From positions 1 through 64,000 of the forward strand of contig NZ_FNJM01000008.1 of NCBI RefSeq assembly GCF_900104115.1: DNA of 64,000 nucleotides. The letters are read 5' to 3'. Position 1 is the first letter of the stretch. The number at the start of each line of letters is the position of its first letter. This DNA comes from Clostridium gasigenes (GTDB lineage: Bacteria; Bacillota; Clostridia; Clostridiales; Clostridiaceae). The notes under the pieces are model-generated. The model was not told the DNA's origin, did no database searches, and saw only the letters and a program-made list of their open reading frames with translations. Positions 8,864 to 17,811 of the stretch are shown here, piece after piece. The translations under genes and the position numbers were made by a program.

Positions 8864-9580
8864 ATGTATAAAGGAAAAAAAATTTTAGCTATAATTCCAG
8901 CAAGAAGTGGGTCTAAGGGATTAAGGGATAAGAATATAAAATTATTAAATGGTAAGCCGTTAATAGCATACACAATAGAAGCTGCTGTTAAAAGCAATAT
9001 ATTTGAAGATATAATAGTATCCACAGATTCAGTAAAGTATGCAGATATATCTAAAGAATATGGTGCAGATGTACCATTTTTAAGGGAAGAAAGTTTAGCA
9101 AGTGATATAGCTACAACTGAAGCTGTAGTAATAGATATGATAGAGAAGTTAAAGTTAATGAATAAAGAATATGATTACTTTGTAATACTACAACCTACTT
9201 CGCCACTTAGGGATAGTAATAATATAAAAGAAGCTATAGATTTATTATTAGATAATAATCTGAAATCGGTGGTAAGTGTAAGTAAGGCAGAACACTCACT
9301 TACGATTTATAATACATTAAAAGAGGATTTGTCATTAGAGGGATTTTTGAAGAAAAGTGATAATAAAAGAAGACAAGAATTAGATACATACTACAGAATA
9401 AATGGAGCTATATATATAATAGAGATAAATGAATATCTAATAAATAAAAATTTCTATGGTGAGAGAAGTAGGGCATATATAATGGATAATAAAGATTCAA
9501 TAGATATAGATAATGACTTAGATTTTAAGATAGCAGAATTATTATTAAAAGATAATAATAAGGTTAGATTAAAAAAATAG
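8864..9580 (+). CDS. legF: CMP-N,N'-diacetyllegionaminic acid synthase LegF (NeuA family)
   Basis: LegF activates the finished nonulosonic acid with CTP to give the donor used by Maf. It is 238 residues and opens with the CMP-sialate synthetase signature IPARSGSKGLRDKNI, followed by VSTDS, LQPTSPLRD and a C-terminal NDKDSIDIDND-like metal region (here DNKDSIDIDNDLDF). It is the last gene of the leg cassette. A terminator follows at 9614-9676. No O-acetyl or N-methyl tailoring enzyme is seen in this cassette. Confidence 0.92.
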   Translation: MYKGKKILAIIPARSGSKGLRDKNIKLLNGKPLIAYTIEAAVKSNIFEDIIVSTDSVKYADISKEYGADVPFLREESLASDIATTEAVVIDMIEKLKLMNKEYDYFVILQPTSPLRDSNNIKEAIDLLLDNNLKSVVSVSKAEHSLTIYNTLKEDLSLEGFLKKSDNKRRQELDTYYRINGAIYIIEINEYLINKNFYGERSRAYIMDNKDSIDIDNDLDFKIAELLLKDNNKVRLKK

Positions 9581-9613
9581 AAAAAATTAGGAAAGGTAAA
9601 TGGATAGATTGTT

Positions 9614-9676
9614 AAAAGTGTTGATAATATTATTGAGTTAAAAGCTCAAGAAGTAGAAATTGACACTTTTTTTTTT
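9614..9676 (+). terminator. Terminator of the leg cassette
   Basis: An outer stem (AAAAGTGT at 9614-9621 with ACACTTTT at 9663-9670) encloses a second stem (TTGAG with CTCAA) and ends in a run of ten T. It marks the 3' end of the legionaminic acid operon. Confidence 0.7.
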
Positions 9677-9693
9677 GTATTAGTTTAAGGGGT

Positions 9694-9719
9694 TAAGATT
9701 TATGATGACTGTACGATAT
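9694..9719 (+). promoter_or_regulatory. Sigma-28-like promoter upstream of a flagellin relic
   Basis: TAAG at 9694-9697, a 14-bp spacer and TACGATAT at 9712-9719. The surrounding 35 bases match the promoter at 20819-20844, including the ACTG before the -10 region. It is the duplicated promoter of the decayed flagellin gene at 9761-10065. It could still drive the glycosyltransferase gene at 10133. Confidence 0.5.
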
Positions 9720-9760
9720 TATTAATATAAAAAAATAAGTAGTTATAGGAGCAGAACATT

Positions 9761-10065
9761 ACACGATTGCATAAAAATATGTATTCATTAATTATATATC
9801 AAAATTATAGGCGAAATTTAAATGGTCAAGTAGGGTTTAAAATAGAATAACCACTGGCCCAAAAATTAATATTGATAAGGATAATCATAATAAGATTGGA
9901 AAACGTGAAAATTTAGAATGTAAATGAGATGGGTACAATCAGTACAGAGAAATATTCAAGAGTAAGGCTATAAAAGATAGTACCTTATAAACTATAAGTA
10001 ATTCTTTAGTTAGAATAAGGGATCTTAATGTTCAATTTAGTAATGGGAGTAAAGGTAATAATTAA
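9761..10065 (+). pseudogene. Relic flagellin gene (N-terminal part)
   Basis: The translation aligns with the N-terminal 100 residues of the intact flagellin at 21042: RLHKNMYSLIIYQNYRRNLN against RLHQNMDSLNVYQNYKKNLN, then QKIN, then TISNSLVRIRDLNVQFSNG against TVSNSLVRMKELTVQASNG. The ATG has become ACA (9761). In-frame stops occur (TAA at 9848, later TGA and TAA), and one A is lost in the A run near 9863, shifting the frame. The AGTTATAGGAG ribosome-site region and the sigma-28 motif are also conserved with the intact gene. The C-terminal half is absent. This is an old, inactivated duplicate. Confidence 0.85.
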
Positions 10066-10132
10066 ATAATAAATATAAAATTATGGAAAATACTTTTGGG
10101 GTAGGGAACTATCCGGGTATGAATGGAGGAAT

Positions 10133-12004
10133 ATGATAAATTTTAAAAGCTTATTAAGTAGGGTTGAAAACCTAATTAATAAAGATATGATTGACGATGA
10201 ACTTCAAGTATATATTGATTATTTAAAATATATTGAGGTTAACACAATTGAAGGTGCGGTAAAGGCGGAGTTTTATGCTTCATTTGGATATTTCTTATTT
10301 AATTTGCAAGCGTACGATGAATGTTTAAATATGTTTATGGAGGCTCAAAACTATGGATATGCTTTAAATGAAGTAAAGGGGTTTATTTTTGAAGGATTTA
10401 TACAACCTAATTTAAATGAATTTGAGGGAAATTATAAGGGAAATATAAAAAAAGTTAAAAATAAGTTACATACAAAGAAAATAATCGGATTTGAAAATCT
10501 TAAATTTTCTTTAATTCCTACTATGAATAAGAATATATATTATATATTTGATAAAAGTAGTAATAAAATTATCGAGAGAATGGAATATGATAACAATTAT
10601 TGTATGAAATATGAAATAAAAGATAAATTTTCAGATTTCATAATAGTAGAAAATTATGATTGGAGAAAAATAAGTAATGTAATAGATATTATTAAGAAAA
10701 CAAATAGAAAGGCATACATAGTAATAAGTGATATGGAAAAATTCCAAAGTGTTTTTCAAGGTATGTTGATAGATGGTGAGATATATAAAAATATTTTGAT
10801 TTTTAATGGGTTAGAAGAAATGAATGAGTATTTTGAAAAAACTGATCAGTATATACCAAGAAATATAATAGATTATACTGGCAATCTTAGTAATATAGAA
10901 AAAGTGATAGATAATATACACAAAAATAGAATATCAAAGAATGGCAGAAAAGGAAGTAATGTTTTATTTAGTATCTGTATCCCAAGTTATAATAGGGGAG
11001 ATAAGGCTTATAATAATGTCATTAACACTCTAAAAAGTTGCTATGATGAAGAAATTGAAGTGATTATTTCTAATAATGGCTCAAATAATGATACTAATGA
11101 GTATTATGATAAAATAAAACAAATAAATGATTCTAGAGTAAAGTATTTTAGATTTGATGAAAATCAGGGATTTGCTAAAAATTTATGTAAAGTATGTGAA
11201 ATAGCTGTAGGAAATTTTATACTGCTTCTAAGTGATGAGGATTTTATTGATGTTAACAATGTTTTTAAAATTATGGATATAATGAGAAGCAAAAAAGATG
11301 AAATATCTATAATAAGGACGAGCGGAACTATTCAAGCAGGGCCACCGTTAACAACTTTAAAAAAGGCTGGTAAAGATGCAATGCTAGGCTATATGCTATC
11401 ATCTAATTACATGTCCGGCGTTATATTTAATAGAAATATTTTAAAAAAATATAAATGCAGAGAGTATATAATTAATAATTTAGATAATGTTACATGTTCG
11501 TATTATCCCCATATGGTATGGGAATTAATATTATGCCAATATGGTGATGTTATAGGTCTGAGTGATATAGTAATATTGGAAGGGAAGGCAGAGAAAAGAG
11601 AAGACAAGAGTATATATAGTTATGCAACTATAGAGTCAAGGATAGAACAACATATAGGGTTCTTCAAGGTCATGGAACAGCTAGAAATTTGCAGAAGTGA
11701 TTTTAATATTTTTAGACAAATGTATATTAACTTATGTAGTAAAACCATGATTTTGGTTACATTATCTATAGATGTATTTTATAGCAATAGTGAAACAAAC
11801 CTAATTAATTTAATTGATTCAGCATATGATATATGTTTGAAGTGTTTAGACACTCTTTATTTAAAAAATAAAGGAAAATTATACTATTATGAGTCTGATA
11901 AGCAGATAATTAATACGGTCTATGAGGACTATAAAAGGAATATATCTACTAAATATAGTAAATATACTTCCAAAAGGTGTGTTGAGAAACAATTAATTGT
12001 TTAG
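10133..12004 (+). CDS. GT2-family glycosyltransferase with large N-terminal extension
   Basis: This 623-residue protein begins at ATG 10133 after GGAGG. From about residue 275 it has a GT-A/GT2 domain: SICIPSYNRGD, EVIISNNGS and LLLSDEDF, where the acidic cluster near 366 would bind metal and nucleotide. Residues 1-270 are not recognisable to me; the first 90 look TPR-like and helical. It has no signal peptide or membrane segment, so it is probably cytoplasmic and acts on flagellin before export or extends the glycan begun by Maf. It heads the CDP-sugar cassette and may use that sugar; donor and acceptor are inferred from position only. Confidence 0.8.
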   Translation: MINFKSLLSRVENLINKDMIDDELQVYIDYLKYIEVNTIEGAVKAEFYASFGYFLFNLQAYDECLNMFMEAQNYGYALNEVKGFIFEGFIQPNLNEFEGNYKGNIKKVKNKLHTKKIIGFENLKFSLIPTMNKNIYYIFDKSSNKIIERMEYDNNYCMKYEIKDKFSDFIIVENYDWRKISNVIDIIKKTNRKAYIVISDMEKFQSVFQGMLIDGEIYKNILIFNGLEEMNEYFEKTDQYIPRNIIDYTGNLSNIEKVIDNIHKNRISKNGRKGSNVLFSICIPSYNRGDKAYNNVINTLKSCYDEEIEVIISNNGSNNDTNEYYDKIKQINDSRVKYFRFDENQGFAKNLCKVCEIAVGNFILLLSDEDFIDVNNVFKIMDIMRSKKDEISIIRTSGTIQAGPPLTTLKKAGKDAMLGYMLSSNYMSGVIFNRNILKKYKCREYIINNLDNVTCSYYPHMVWELILCQYGDVIGLSDIVILEGKAEKREDKSIYSYATIESRIEQHIGFFKVMEQLEICRSDFNIFRQMYINLCSKTMILVTLSIDVFYSNSETNLINLIDSAYDICLKCLDTLYLKNKGKLYYYESDKQIINTVYEDYKRNISTKYSKYTSKRCVEKQLIV

Positions 12005-12112
12005 AAAATATAATAGGTTAAAGTGTTATGTCCTATTTAAATAATAGTATGTAAATTTAAACTACATATTTAGTAAATTATAAAAATTAATATAAATAGG
12101 GAGTGTTATATA

Positions 12113-12883
12113 ATGAAGGCCGTTATACTATGTGGGGGTAAAGGTACAAGAATGAGAGAGGAAACTGAATATAGACCAAAGCCATTAGTGCCAGTAGGTG
12201 GAAAGCCAATTATATGGCATATAATGAAGATATATTCTGAATATGGAATAAATGATTTTATTTTATGTACTGGTTATAAGGGGGATATGATAAAACAATA
12301 TTTCATGGATATGTACTGGAGAAATAATGATTTTACTATACATATGGGTGGAGATAAGGAATTAGAGTATCATACAGAAGAAAATGAAAATTGGAATATT
12401 ACAATTGTTGATACAGGTGATGAAACATTAACAGCTGGTAGATTAAAAGCAGTTGAAAAATATATAGATGGTGATGACTTCTTAATGACTTATGGTGATG
12501 GAGTAAGTGACATAAATATAGAAGAGTTAATTAATCACCATAGAAAAACTGGTAAAATAGCAACTTTAACAGGTGTTCATCCAATGTCACCATTTGGGCT
12601 AATAGAAATAGAAGATGGTATTGCCAAGTCATTTAAAGAAAAACCAATATTAAATGATGTTATAAATGGTGGATACATGGTTCTAAATAAAGAAGTATTT
12701 AAACATATACCAGAAGAAGATTGTATGTTTGAAGAATATCCATTAAAGAGTATTGCTAAGGATAACGAGCTTGCAGTTTATGAACATAATGGCTTTTGGA
12801 AAGCAATAGATACATTTAAAGATGTAGAAGAAGTAAATAAAATGTGGGATAAGGGTGATAGACCATGGAAAATATGGAAATAA
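12113..12883 (+). CDS. rfbF: Glucose-1-phosphate cytidylyltransferase
   Basis: RfbF (DdhA/AscA) makes CDP-glucose from CTP and glucose-1-phosphate, the first step to CDP-linked 6-deoxy and 3,6-dideoxy hexoses. The 256 residues start with AVILCGGKGTRMREET and contain RPKPLVPVGGKPI and YGDGVSD (metal-binding Asp), all close to the family consensus and length. It is transcribed with rfbG, which it overlaps by 19 bp. Confidence 0.95.
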   Translation: MKAVILCGGKGTRMREETEYRPKPLVPVGGKPIIWHIMKIYSEYGINDFILCTGYKGDMIKQYFMDMYWRNNDFTIHMGGDKELEYHTEENENWNITIVDTGDETLTAGRLKAVEKYIDGDDFLMTYGDGVSDINIEELINHHRKTGKIATLTGVHPMSPFGLIEIEDGIAKSFKEKPILNDVINGGYMVLNKEVFKHIPEEDCMFEEYPLKSIAKDNELAVYEHNGFWKAIDTFKDVEEVNKMWDKGDRPWKIWK

Positions 12884-13959
12884 CTAATACAGAAATGTTT
12901 GATGGAATATACAAGGATAAAACTGTATTAGTTACAGGCCATACAGGTTTTAAAGGTTCTTGGTTATCTATTTGGTTAAAAAAACTTGGAGCTACAGTAA
13001 TTGGGTATGGGCTTGACCCATATACTCAAAATGACAACTTTGTAGTTACAGGATTAAAGGATAAAGTTGTAGATATACGTGGAGATTTAAGAGATTCAGA
13101 AAAACTAGAAAAGGTTTTTGATGAATATAAACCAGAGTTTGTTTTTCATTTAGCAGCTCAACCACTTGTAAGATTATCTTATGACATTCCAAAAGAAACT
13201 TATGAAGTTAATGTAATGGGAACTTTAAATGTTTTAGAATGTATTAGAAAATCTAGCAGTGTAAAAGTGGGGGTAATGATAACAACTGATAAATGCTATG
13301 AAAATAAAGAACAAATATGGGGATATAGAGAAGATGATGCTATGGGTGGATATGATCCTTATAGTTCAAGTAAGGGGTGTGCTGAATTATTAATTTCATC
13401 ATATAGAAACTCTTTCTTTAACCCTAAAGATTACGAAAATCATGGTAAATCAATAGCGTCTGTACGTGCTGGTAATGTAATTGGTGGTGGAGATTGGGCC
13501 AAAGATAGAATAGTTCCAGATTGTATAAAAGCTATACAAGAAAATAGGACTATTGAAATAAGAAGCCCATATGCTACAAGACCATGGCAACATGTGCTTG
13601 AACCATTAAGTGGGTATTTATCATTAGCATCTAAGATGTATGATAACCCAATTAAATATTCAGAAGGATGGAACTTTGGACCAAATGCTGATGGAATACA
13701 ACCGGTTAAAAATGTAGTTGAATATATACTTGAGTTTTGGGGTTCTGGTAATTGGAAAGATGTTTCTAATGGAGAACATGTCCATGAAGCTAACTTATTA
13801 AGCTTAGATTGTACTAAGGCTAAGCAATTCCTAAGTTGGAATCCGAAGCTTAAATTAGATGAGGCACTTAAGTGTACTGTTGATTGGTATAAAAACTTTG
13901 AAAATAAAAATGTATATGATTTATGTGTAAGACAAATTGAGAATTATTGTGAAAAATAA
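12865..13959 (+). CDS. rfbG: CDP-glucose 4,6-dehydratase
   Basis: RfbG (DdhB) converts CDP-glucose to CDP-4-keto-6-deoxyglucose with bound NAD. The 364 residues show TGHTGFKGSWLSIWL (nucleotide site), TTDKCYEN and the YSSSKG catalytic motif with the upstream Thr-Asp-Lys. The start lies inside the rfbF end and GGGTGATAG precedes it. Product goes to RfbH at the far end of the cassette. Confidence 0.95.
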   Translation: MENMEITNTEMFDGIYKDKTVLVTGHTGFKGSWLSIWLKKLGATVIGYGLDPYTQNDNFVVTGLKDKVVDIRGDLRDSEKLEKVFDEYKPEFVFHLAAQPLVRLSYDIPKETYEVNVMGTLNVLECIRKSSSVKVGVMITTDKCYENKEQIWGYREDDAMGGYDPYSSSKGCAELLISSYRNSFFNPKDYENHGKSIASVRAGNVIGGGDWAKDRIVPDCIKAIQENRTIEIRSPYATRPWQHVLEPLSGYLSLASKMYDNPIKYSEGWNFGPNADGIQPVKNVVEYILEFWGSGNWKDVSNGEHVHEANLLSLDCTKAKQFLSWNPKLKLDEALKCTVDWYKNFENKNVYDLCVRQIENYCEK

Positions 13960-14053
13960 GTATTATATAAGTTGTTATAAGAGTTATATTAGTAAATAGA
14001 GGGATTGGTAAAATTAAGAATATTATTGCTTAATATTGTCATAGGAGGGGTAT

Positions 14054-14938
14054 ATGAAAAAAGTTAAAGTAGGCATTATAGGAACTGGAAATATCGGTAC
14101 AGATTTACTTATGAAAATTCAACGTTCTGAAATTTTAGAGTGTGGAATGTTTGCAGGAAGAAATTCACATTCAAGGGGCATTAAAATGGCAGAAGATATA
14201 GGAATTAAAACATCAATAGAATCAATTCATGCGTTTGAAGAAGATCCATCATGTTGTGATATTGTTTTTGATGCTACATCGGCGAGTACTCATGTACATA
14301 ATGCTAAAATATTAAAAAAGTTAGGTAAATTTGTTATAGATTTAACTCCAGCAAAAATTGCCCCAATGTGTGTACCGGTAATAAATTTAGATAGATGTAT
14401 TGAAGGCGACAGTGTAAATTTAATAACTTGTGGAGGTCAGGCTACAGTGCCAATAGCATATGCTATTTCACGTATTCACCCAGAAACTAAGTATATTGAA
14501 ATTGTGGCTAGTATAGCATCGAAATCAGCAGGAGCGGGAACAAGAGCTAATATTGATGAGTTTACACAAACAACAAGGGATGCATTAAGACAATTTAGTG
14601 AAATAGAAAATACAAAAGCAATTATTACACTAAACCCGGCAGAACCACCTACAATAATGAGAAATACTGTATATGCAATTATTGATAATCCTAATATGGA
14701 TAAAATAAGTAAGAGTATACATGAGATGGCTACAAGAATAAAAGAATATGTGCCAGGATATAGAGTGGTACTAGGACCGATATATGAAAATGGTAGGGTA
14801 ACAACAACCGTAGAAGTTGTTGGTTTAGGTGATTATTTACCTGCATATTCAGGGAACTTAGATATAATTACTTGTGCTGCTATAAAAATAGCAGAGGAAT
14901 ACGCAATAAAAAAAATAGTATGTGGAGGTAATGTCTAA
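14054..14938 (+). CDS. dmpF: Acylating acetaldehyde dehydrogenase (DmpF/MhpF family)
   Basis: The enzyme interconverts acetaldehyde plus CoA plus NAD+ with acetyl-CoA plus NADH. Its 294 residues show GTGNIGTD (10-17), ASTHVHN and the catalytic cysteine C126 in TCGGQAT, with the usual DmpF length. The aldolase gene follows directly, overlapping by one base, as expected for the channelled DmpFG complex. There is no meta-cleavage hydratase, dioxygenase or hydroxylase nearby; the neighbours are CDP-sugar genes. I infer a biosynthetic role, running toward acetaldehyde and hence 4-hydroxy-2-oxovalerate. Confidence 0.92.
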   Translation: MKKVKVGIIGTGNIGTDLLMKIQRSEILECGMFAGRNSHSRGIKMAEDIGIKTSIESIHAFEEDPSCCDIVFDATSASTHVHNAKILKKLGKFVIDLTPAKIAPMCVPVINLDRCIEGDSVNLITCGGQATVPIAYAISRIHPETKYIEIVASIASKSAGAGTRANIDEFTQTTRDALRQFSEIENTKAIITLNPAEPPTIMRNTVYAIIDNPNMDKISKSIHEMATRIKEYVPGYRVVLGPIYENGRVTTTVEVVGLGDYLPAYSGNLDIITCAAIKIAEEYAIKKIVCGGNV

Positions 14939-15981
14939 TGAAAAAGTTACTTTTTTTTGATTCAACATTAAGAGATGGATCACATGCTATAAAACACCAA
15001 TTAACAAAAGAAAATATTGCGGATTACTGTAAGGCTATGGATAATAGCGGTATGAATACAATAATTGTAGGTCATGGAAATGGATTAGGAGCAAGTTCAC
15101 TGCAAGTTGGTTTATCATTATTTAGTGATAATGAAATGCTAACAACAGCGAAGAAACATTTGAAAAGAACAAAGTTAGGTGTTTTTTTAATACCTGGGTT
15201 TGGAACAATAAAGGACGATGTAGTACCGGCGATTGAAGCAGGTGTTGATTTGTTTTGTGTTGCATCACATTGTACAGAGGCAGATGTAACGAGACAACAT
15301 ATAGAATATTTAAGAAAAGAAGGTAAAGAGGTATATGGTATACTTATGATGTATCATATGACAACTACAGAAAAGTTAGTTGAAGAAGCTATGAAGATGC
15401 AGGAATATGGTGCTATGGGAATTGTTATAATGGATTCAGCAGGAGCATCAACACCTGATTTAGTGAAAAGAACAATAAATGCACTAGTTAATAAACTAGA
15501 TATAAGGGTAGGATTCCATCCTCATAATAATATGGGTATTGCAGTATCTAATGCACTTATTGCAATAGAACAAGGTGCAAGTATTATAGATGGAACATTA
15601 AGAGGATTTGGAGCTGGAGCTGGAAATTGTCAATTAGAGGCTTTAGTGGCATTATTACATAAAACTGGAGTTAATACAGGGTTAAACTTATATAAAATGT
15701 TAGATGCGAGTGAAGAGATTGTTTCTAAAATTATGGATAGAGACACTGGACTTAGTGCACTTAGCATTATAAGTGGTATGGCAGAAGTATTTTCATCATT
15801 TGCACCGCATGTGAAGAAAGCAGCAGAAAAATTTGGTGTAGATCCAAGAGATATTTTTATGGAACTTGGAAATCAAAAAGTTGTTGGTGGGCAAGAGGAT
15901 ATGGTGATTGAGATTGCTATGAACTTAGCACAAAGAAAAAAACAAGATGATATAAGCTATATATTTGAATCATTACTATAA
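14938..15981 (+). CDS. dmpG: 4-hydroxy-2-oxovalerate aldolase (DmpG/MhpE family)
   Basis: DmpG reversibly joins pyruvate and acetaldehyde to give 4-hydroxy-2-oxopentanoate, with a divalent metal. The 347 residues have the HMGL-like barrel motif FDSTLRDGSHAI (7-18), and metal ligands H194 and H196 in FHPHNNMG. A C-terminal communication domain (about 280-340) pairs with DmpF. Placed between dmpF and a ThDP-dependent enzyme, it probably supplies that enzyme with a 2-oxo acid; this is inference. Confidence 0.92.
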   Translation: MKKLLFFDSTLRDGSHAIKHQLTKENIADYCKAMDNSGMNTIIVGHGNGLGASSLQVGLSLFSDNEMLTTAKKHLKRTKLGVFLIPGFGTIKDDVVPAIEAGVDLFCVASHCTEADVTRQHIEYLRKEGKEVYGILMMYHMTTTEKLVEEAMKMQEYGAMGIVIMDSAGASTPDLVKRTINALVNKLDIRVGFHPHNNMGIAVSNALIAIEQGASIIDGTLRGFGAGAGNCQLEALVALLHKTGVNTGLNLYKMLDASEEIVSKIMDRDTGLSALSIISGMAEVFSSFAPHVKKAAEKFGVDPRDIFMELGNQKVVGGQEDMVIEIAMNLAQRKKQDDISYIFESLL

Positions 15982-16005
15982 TTGAATGTAGAAGGAGTGA
16001 GAAAT

Positions 16006-17790
16006 ATGAACGTATCTGAATATATATTTGAATTTCTAAAAGGCAAAGGTATAGATACAGCATTTTTAGTAACTGGTGGTCAAGCGATGCATTTAAATGA
16101 TGCATTAGCTAGATGTCCAGAAATAAAGACGATGTGTACTCATCATGAGCAGACTTGTGGAATGGCGGCAGATGCATATTCAAGAATAACAGGGAAATTA
16201 GGATTAGCTGTGGTTACAGCAGGTCCAGGTAGCATTAATGTCGTTAATGGATTAGTTGGGGGATGGACAGATTCAGCTCCAATGATGGTTATTTCAGGGC
16301 AATCAGCTCTATCTTGTGTAAATTATCAAGAAGAAAGTGGAATAAGACAATATGGAGTGCAAGGGATATTTATTCGTCCTTTTGTTGAAAAAGGAACAAA
16401 ATATTTTGTTACTGTAGATGATCCAGCAAAAATTAAATATTATATGGAAAAAGCTTATTATATGGCTTTATCAGGACGTCCGGGACCTGTTTGGGTAGAT
16501 GTACCTCTTGATATACAGCGTATGGAAGTTCCAGAACATTTATCATATGGGTTTACACCAGATGAAGAAAAGTATTCTGAAATAGATAGAGAAATATATA
16601 TTAAAAATACTTGGAAAATTCTTAAAGCGGCTAAAAGACCACTTGTAGTAGCGGGGCAAGGGATAAGACTTGGGGATGCTCAAAAAGAGTTAATTGAATT
16701 GTTAGAATCTCTAAGAATTCCTGTAGTAACTACAAGACTCGGTATAGATTTAATAGAATCAGATCATGATTTATATGTTGGTAGACCAGGTAATTATGGA
16801 GAGAGATCAGCTAATTTTGCTATTCAAAATGCAGATGTAATACTTGCAATAGGTAGTAGATTATCAACTTCTTCGGTAGGACATGATGCTAAGCAGTTTG
16901 GAAGAAATGCTAAGAAAATAGTTGTAGATATTGATCGAAAAGAACTGGATAAACCAGGAATAAATATAGATTATAAAATAAATGATGATGCAAAGTTATA
17001 TCTTAAAGCATTATTAAAAGTTGTTGATAAGAATGAAATGGAAGATACAAGTAAGTGGGTTGAACAGTGTAAAATATGGAAGAAAACATATCCTGTAGTG
17101 CAACCTGAATATAGAACTTCTAACCCTGTAAATTCATATTATCTTACAGAAAAGTTATGTGAAAAAGCTGATAATGAATATATGATACTTGTTGATACTG
17201 GTTCATGTTTCCATGTAGCTTGTCAAACTTGGAAGATAAAAAAAGGTCAAAGATTTTTAACTACTGGTGGATTGTCATCAATGGGATATTGGGCAGGTGC
17301 ACTTGGTGCATGTGTAGCTAATGATTATAAGAAAACTATAGTTATAACTGGAGATGGAAGTCTTCAAATGAACATTCAAGAGTTTGCAACAATTAAGCAT
17401 AATAACTTACCGATTAAGGTATTTATTTTTAATAACAATGGATATTTATTAATTAGACAAACACAACATAACTTTATGAATGATAGAATGTTTGGTGAAG
17501 GTCCAACTTCAGGGGTGTGGTGTCCGGATTCTATTGAAATTGCAAAAGCATATGGAATTAAAGGCGTAAGAATTGATAATATTAAAGATTTAGATTCTAA
17601 GCTTGATGAAGTATTAAATTACGATGGACCAGTTATATGTGATGTAATGACTCTAGAATGGCAATTAATAATGCCGAGAATAGCATCAGATAAATTACCA
17701 GATGGAACATTAGTTTCAAGAGCTTATGATGATATGTTCCCGTTCTTAGATAGGGAAGAATATGAAAAGAATATAATTGTGAGTAAGTAG
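16006..17790 (+). CDS. ThDP-dependent acetolactate synthase-like enzyme (candidate YerE-type carboligase)
   Basis: The 594-residue protein has the three-domain ThDP fold. An N-terminal PYR domain carries the catalytic glutamate (E48 in HHEQTCG), the middle domain is about 190-330, and the C-terminal PP domain has GDG (449-451) followed 24 residues later by NNN. ATG 16006 follows GAAGGAGTGAG; an upstream TTG at 15982 has no ribosome site. In the yersiniose pathway YerE, a related ThDP enzyme, decarboxylates pyruvate and adds the two-carbon unit to C4 of a CDP-4-keto-3,6-dideoxyhexose. The context of rfbFG, rfbH and an SDR suggests the same chemistry here. Ordinary acetolactate synthase is less likely, since no ilvN or ilvC is near. 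Confidence 0.85.
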   Translation: MNVSEYIFEFLKGKGIDTAFLVTGGQAMHLNDALARCPEIKTMCTHHEQTCGMAADAYSRITGKLGLAVVTAGPGSINVVNGLVGGWTDSAPMMVISGQSALSCVNYQEESGIRQYGVQGIFIRPFVEKGTKYFVTVDDPAKIKYYMEKAYYMALSGRPGPVWVDVPLDIQRMEVPEHLSYGFTPDEEKYSEIDREIYIKNTWKILKAAKRPLVVAGQGIRLGDAQKELIELLESLRIPVVTTRLGIDLIESDHDLYVGRPGNYGERSANFAIQNADVILAIGSRLSTSSVGHDAKQFGRNAKKIVVDIDRKELDKPGINIDYKINDDAKLYLKALLKVVDKNEMEDTSKWVEQCKIWKKTYPVVQPEYRTSNPVNSYYLTEKLCEKADNEYMILVDTGSCFHVACQTWKIKKGQRFLTTGGLSSMGYWAGALGACVANDYKKTIVITGDGSLQMNIQEFATIKHNNLPIKVFIFNNNGYLLIRQTQHNFMNDRMFGEGPTSGVWCPDSIEIAKAYGIKGVRIDNIKDLDSKLDEVLNYDGPVICDVMTLEWQLIMPRIASDKLPDGTLVSRAYDDMFPFLDREEYEKNIIVSK

Positions 17791-17811
17791 TAGTTATTAA
17801 GGTGGGTTATA

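Noticed and set aside
14054..15981. Reading dmpF-dmpG as part of an aromatic meta-cleavage degradation pathway
   Set aside because: No extradiol dioxygenase, hydrolase, tautomerase or hydratase is near; the neighbours are CDP-sugar genes in a flagellin island.
16006..17790. Biosynthetic acetolactate synthase for branched amino acids
   Set aside because: No small subunit, ilvC or ilvD nearby, and the gene is embedded between dmpG and sugar genes. It remains possible as a side activity.
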